A program made the translations under genes and the position numbers. The notes beneath the pieces were generated by a model that did not search any database, was not told the DNA's origin, and worked only from the letters and a program-made list of their open reading frames with translations. Source: Granulicatella seriolae (GTDB taxonomy: Bacteria; Bacillota; Bacilli; Lactobacillales; Aerococcaceae). From it: a stretch of 64,000 nucleotides of DNA. Positions 63,217 to 64,000 of the stretch are shown here, piece after piece; the stretch's first letter is position 1; every line of letters starts with the position of its first letter. The stretch spans positions 1 to 64,000 of the forward strand of contig NZ_JANHNZ010000009.1 of the NCBI RefSeq assembly GCF_024543085.1. The letters run 5' to 3'.

Positions 63217-64000
63217 CTAAAATGTTGATAGCACTGCGATGACATCATAGATAGGGTGACATTGGAAGAACAAATCCCCAATAATGCGGTCCCAATCTTC
63301 TACTAGACATGGGTGAGTCTTTCTCATCTCATCCTTGGTTTCGCCATAGGTAAAGCCAAGGCTGTAGTAGAATCTACACCATCTTAAGTGCTCCAGTTGT
63401 GCAAGAAAATTAATAATTTCATACGTTTCAAGATATGCAGTTAGCCCGACTTTCAAGCTCTCTCCTGATGACACTTCTACCATTTCTTTTAATTCTTTTT
63501 TTCGTTCGTTCAACCATTTTTTTATCCGTTCATCATCCCACTGGAAATAATGGCGTAAAATTTCTTGTTTGACACGACTATGTGCGGCTGAGTTTCTGGA
63601 AGAAGACTTTTTAACTTCACTGATTTGATCCCAAGGTGCTCCAGGCGGATTGCCAAATTCTTCAGCAGTCTTATTATAGTAATCATTGAAGTTACGAGCC
63701 TTAATATCCAGCTCTTGGTTAATAATATATCTGGGATCCATAATCTCTTTCAGGGTACCAAAGGCTCTGATGTCTCCCCCGCTCTTATCAAAAAGAGGTG
63801 CAAAGCTAACAGAAGTATTATTTTTAAAGTATATTGCTGGCCTTGGGAAAACTCTTTGAATCCTTTCGATAATTTCCAATGCCATCATAGGATCTTCGTC
63901 AACAATTAGGAAGCGAGTAATGTGTTTCAGCTCTTGAAGTGCCTGAAGGAAATCTCTTCCTGCCGGGTTAACATTGACATCCCTAATATCCAATGCCTGG
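63217..64000 (-). CDS. RyR domain protein (5' end beyond the window)
   Basis: Only the C-terminal 261 or so residues are seen, since the frame is still open at base 64000. The C-terminal part matches the prokaryotic RyR domain: LAQLEHLRWCRFYYSLGF, then YGETKDEMRKTHPCLVEDWD. Before it, GAPWDQI and a NSAAHSRVKQEIL helix resemble the segment that links RyR to a Rossmann/TrkA-N-like domain in related proteins, and the visible N-terminus (FLIVDEDPMMALEIIER) fits that fold. It would bind a nucleotide-derived ligand. It is co-transcribed with the TIR gene, upstream of it. Confidence 0.78.
   Translation of the reverse strand, partial: QALDIRDVNVNPAGRDFLQALQELKHITRFLIVDEDPMMALEIIERIQRVFPRPAIYFKNNTSVSFAPLFDKSGGDIRAFGTLKEIMDPRYIINQELDIKARNFNDYYNKTAEEFGNPPGAPWDQISEVKKSSSRNSAAHSRVKQEILRHYFQWDDERIKKWLNERKKELKEMVEVSSGESLKVGLTAYLETYEIINFLAQLEHLRWCRFYYSLGFTYGETKDEMRKTHPCLVEDWDRIIGDLFFQCHPIYDVIAVLSTF

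Overview
The window is low-GC Gram-positive DNA from the order Lactobacillales. Reasons: strong AGGAGG ribosome sites, T-box leaders, a THF riboswitch ahead of folT, a Rex repressor, a BglG/RAT antitermination switch, a livJHMGF-acuB operon, the tsaB-rimI-tsaD cluster and a class II galT. I see no decisive genus marker; an Aerococcaceae/Carnobacteriaceae-like or Streptococcus-like host is a guess. The left edge reads as the promoter and leader of an rRNA operon running leftwards out of the window.

Region 0.4-32 kb is mostly housekeeping. It holds tyrA, a polyprenyl-phosphate sugar transferase, a four-gene membrane protein/adaptor/ATPase/permease efflux operon (YknWXYZ-like), a small tautomerase, THF-riboswitch-controlled folT, an aminotransferase, an AraC regulator with a GNAT enzyme, and the branched-chain amino acid importer with acuB. 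Then come an rRNA methyltransferase with a VanZ protein, a two-component system, rex, an ABC-F protein, a beta-glucoside-type PTS with its antiterminator, a TagO/WecA-like transferase, and argGH behind an arginine T-box.

Region 32-60 kb is more accessory. It has panE with an EIIC-like permease, tsaB-rimI-tsaD, lepB, galM-galT, a YczE-like protein, proS behind a proline T-box, a GNAT-Tag glycosylase fusion next to an AlkZ-like glycosylase, an ornithine cyclodeaminase/TauE/TrmB cluster, an XRE regulator pair, an Lsa-like ABC-F gene with an attenuator leader, an SDR/LysR pair, small P-loop kinases and an esterase. Three genes here are broken: a papain-fold-like protein cut by a stop, a GNAT gene with an early TGA, and a Fic remnant. 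This half also carries about nine copies of a long hairpin repeat, absent from the first 32 kb. Its core is conserved, while its arms differ between copies yet remain complementary within most copies.

The right edge (60.2-64 kb) carries a two-gene operon: a RyR-domain protein, cut by the window end, followed 12 bases later by a 988-residue TIR - transmembrane - beta-propeller protein. This resembles a nucleotide-signalling or defence module and is the best candidate for an unusual system. Its remaining genes, if any, lie beyond the window.
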